Origin: Pseudomonas sp. Irchel s3f7
GTDB lineage: Bacteria > Pseudomonadota > Gammaproteobacteria > Pseudomonadales > Pseudomonadaceae
Direction: 5' to 3'
Assembly (NCBI RefSeq): GCF_900187615.1
Contig: NZ_FYDO01000038.1
Location: 1 to 55,233, forward strand
DNA: 55,233 bases
Made by a program: the position numbers and the translations under genes. Below are positions 54,831-55,233 of this stretch, one piece after another (positions within the stretch are counted from its first letter, which is position 1; every line of letters begins with the position of its first letter). The notes beneath the pieces were generated by a model, which saw only the letters and a list, made by a program, of their open reading frames with translations, did no database searches and had not been told where the DNA came from.

Positions 54831-55069
54831 CTGTAGGAGCGCGGCTTGCCCGCGATGACGTTGGGTCAGTCGACATCAATGCTGATGTACTGGCGCCATC
54901 GCGAGCAGGCTCGCTCCTACAGGGGATTGGGGGATCGCCTGGATCTTCGGGTCCCCAAAAAATCACTGTAGGAGCGCGGCTTGCTCGCGATGGCGTCGGG
55001 TCAGTCGATATCAATGCTGGATTTAACCACGCCATCGCTAGCAGGCTAGCTCCCACAGGGGATTGGGGG
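54831..55069. repeat. Two tandem REPINs
   Basis: Unit A (54831-54927) and unit B (54966-55069), 135 bp apart, both begin CTGTAGGAGCGCGGCTTGC and share GGGTCAGTCGA(C/T)ATCAATGCTG(A/G) in the spacer and ACAGGGGATTGGGGG at the end. Each is an inverted REP pair of the TGTAGGAGC...GCTTGC class. The remaining B copy has diverged in its right arm (CGCTAGCAGGCTAGCTCC). Confidence 0.88.
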
Positions 55070-55111
55070 TTTTTCAGAATCTGCGGTTGGCCAAAGAACC
55101 AATGTGGGAGA

Positions 55112-55144
55112 TTCTATGTTTGGGGGGAACCCCCAAACATAGAA
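55112..55144 (-). other. Long hairpin at the transposase 3' end
   Basis: A perfect 15-bp inverted repeat TTCTATGTTTGGGGG (55112-55126)/CCCCCAAACATAGAA (55130-55144) with a 3-nt loop. It spans the stop codon and the last codons of the transposase, so it could be an IS end structure or a stabilising/terminating hairpin. Confidence 0.7.
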
Positions 55145-55233
55145 ATAGGCTTGTATTCACTTTGGTTTTTCATCAAGGCAAACAGTACCCGAGCCAGTTT
55201 TCTGGCAAGTATCACCAGCGCCTCGGTCCCTTT
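55114..55233 (-). CDS. IS110-family transposase, C-terminal part (runs off right edge)
   Basis: Minus-strand frame from the edge to TAG at 55114: KGTEALVILARKLARVLFAL, then MKNQSEYKPISMFGGSPQT. An A-x-x-x-L-A-R-K-L-A-R-x-x-x-A-L pattern near the end is typical of the C-terminal Transposase_20 domain of IS110-like transposases. The upstream part is outside the window. Orientation is the same as the left-edge fragment. Confidence 0.65.
   Translation of the reverse strand, partial: KGTEALVILARKLARVLFALMKNQSEYKPISMFGGSPQT

Larger units (their letters stand above)
55107..55233 (-). mobile_element. 3' end of an IS110-like element inserted in a REP
   Basis: Just before the transposase 3' hairpin the sequence reads CCAATGTGGGAG, the usual start of a Pseudomonas REP (TGTGGGAGC...), which then breaks off into ATTCTATG. 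The element end is therefore placed near 55107-55112, by inference. Only about 4 nt separate the stop codon from this REP end, so the element has almost no 3' non-coding sequence on this side. Confidence 0.5.

Noticed and set aside
54831..55069. Tandem repeats as a CRISPR array
   Set aside because: Only two units with internally inverted REP structure and a shared spacer; no short regular repeats or cas genes.

Overview
The window looks like a chromosomal segment of a Pseudomonas of the P. fluorescens complex. Protein sequences, gene order (leuC-leuD-methyltransferase-leuB-asd-usg-fimV-truA-trpF-accD-folC-cvpA-purF-metZ; gltX-emrAB-uvrB-aminotransferase), high GC content and the many REP/REPIN elements with cores such as TGTAGGAGC...GGCTTGC all fit this assignment. 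It rests on reading the sequence, not on a database search.

Layout. Positions 1-177 hold the 5' end of an IS110-type transposase running off the left edge. From 208 to 18784 is a long minus-strand block of housekeeping genes in the order of transcription leuC, leuD, a methyltransferase, leuB, asd, the asd-like gene usg, fimV, truA, trpF, accD, folC, a SPOR protein, cvpA, purF, metZ and an SDR dehydrogenase. It covers leucine, aspartate-family, methionine, tryptophan, purine, folate and fatty acid synthesis, and is broken into sub-operons by REPs, terminators and at least one good promoter (truA). A divergent LysR gene and a cytoplasmic five-PAS/GGDEF/EAL protein follow. The stretch 23.2-28.7 kb carries dusC with an hsp20 remnant behind it, a thioesterase, a hydrolase, a TetR regulator, a duplicated tRNA-Glu/tRNA-Ala cluster with a clear promoter, and gltX. 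Then come emrAB-like efflux genes, uvrB, an aromatic-type aminotransferase, two small conserved-looking genes and tRNA-Asn.

The second half (36-50 kb) is more mixed: an NCS2 purine permease, a BrnT/BrnA toxin-antitoxin pair whose toxin looks decayed, an arylamine N-acetyltransferase, xthA, a DUF1214-like remnant, a membrane diguanylate cyclase, two different L,D-transpeptidase-type proteins, and a copper-resistance cluster copABCD in which copC is frameshifted and copD is decayed, then a small lipoprotein, dusA and uppP.

The last 5 kb is a more AT-rich accessory region. Two atypical winged-helix regulators stand in tandem upstream of a WcaJ/PslA-type glycosyl-phosphate transferase. A perfect CRP/Vfr-type palindrome and a cluster of GTGGCA motifs lie in the 550-bp region ahead of them. 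The window ends with two tandem REPINs and the 3' end of a second IS110-type transposase that appears inserted in a REP. The most notable points are the exact copC lesion at the mature N-terminal histidine, the toxin decay with a retained antitoxin, the paired-regulator/EPS locus, and the covarying duplicated tRNA cluster.
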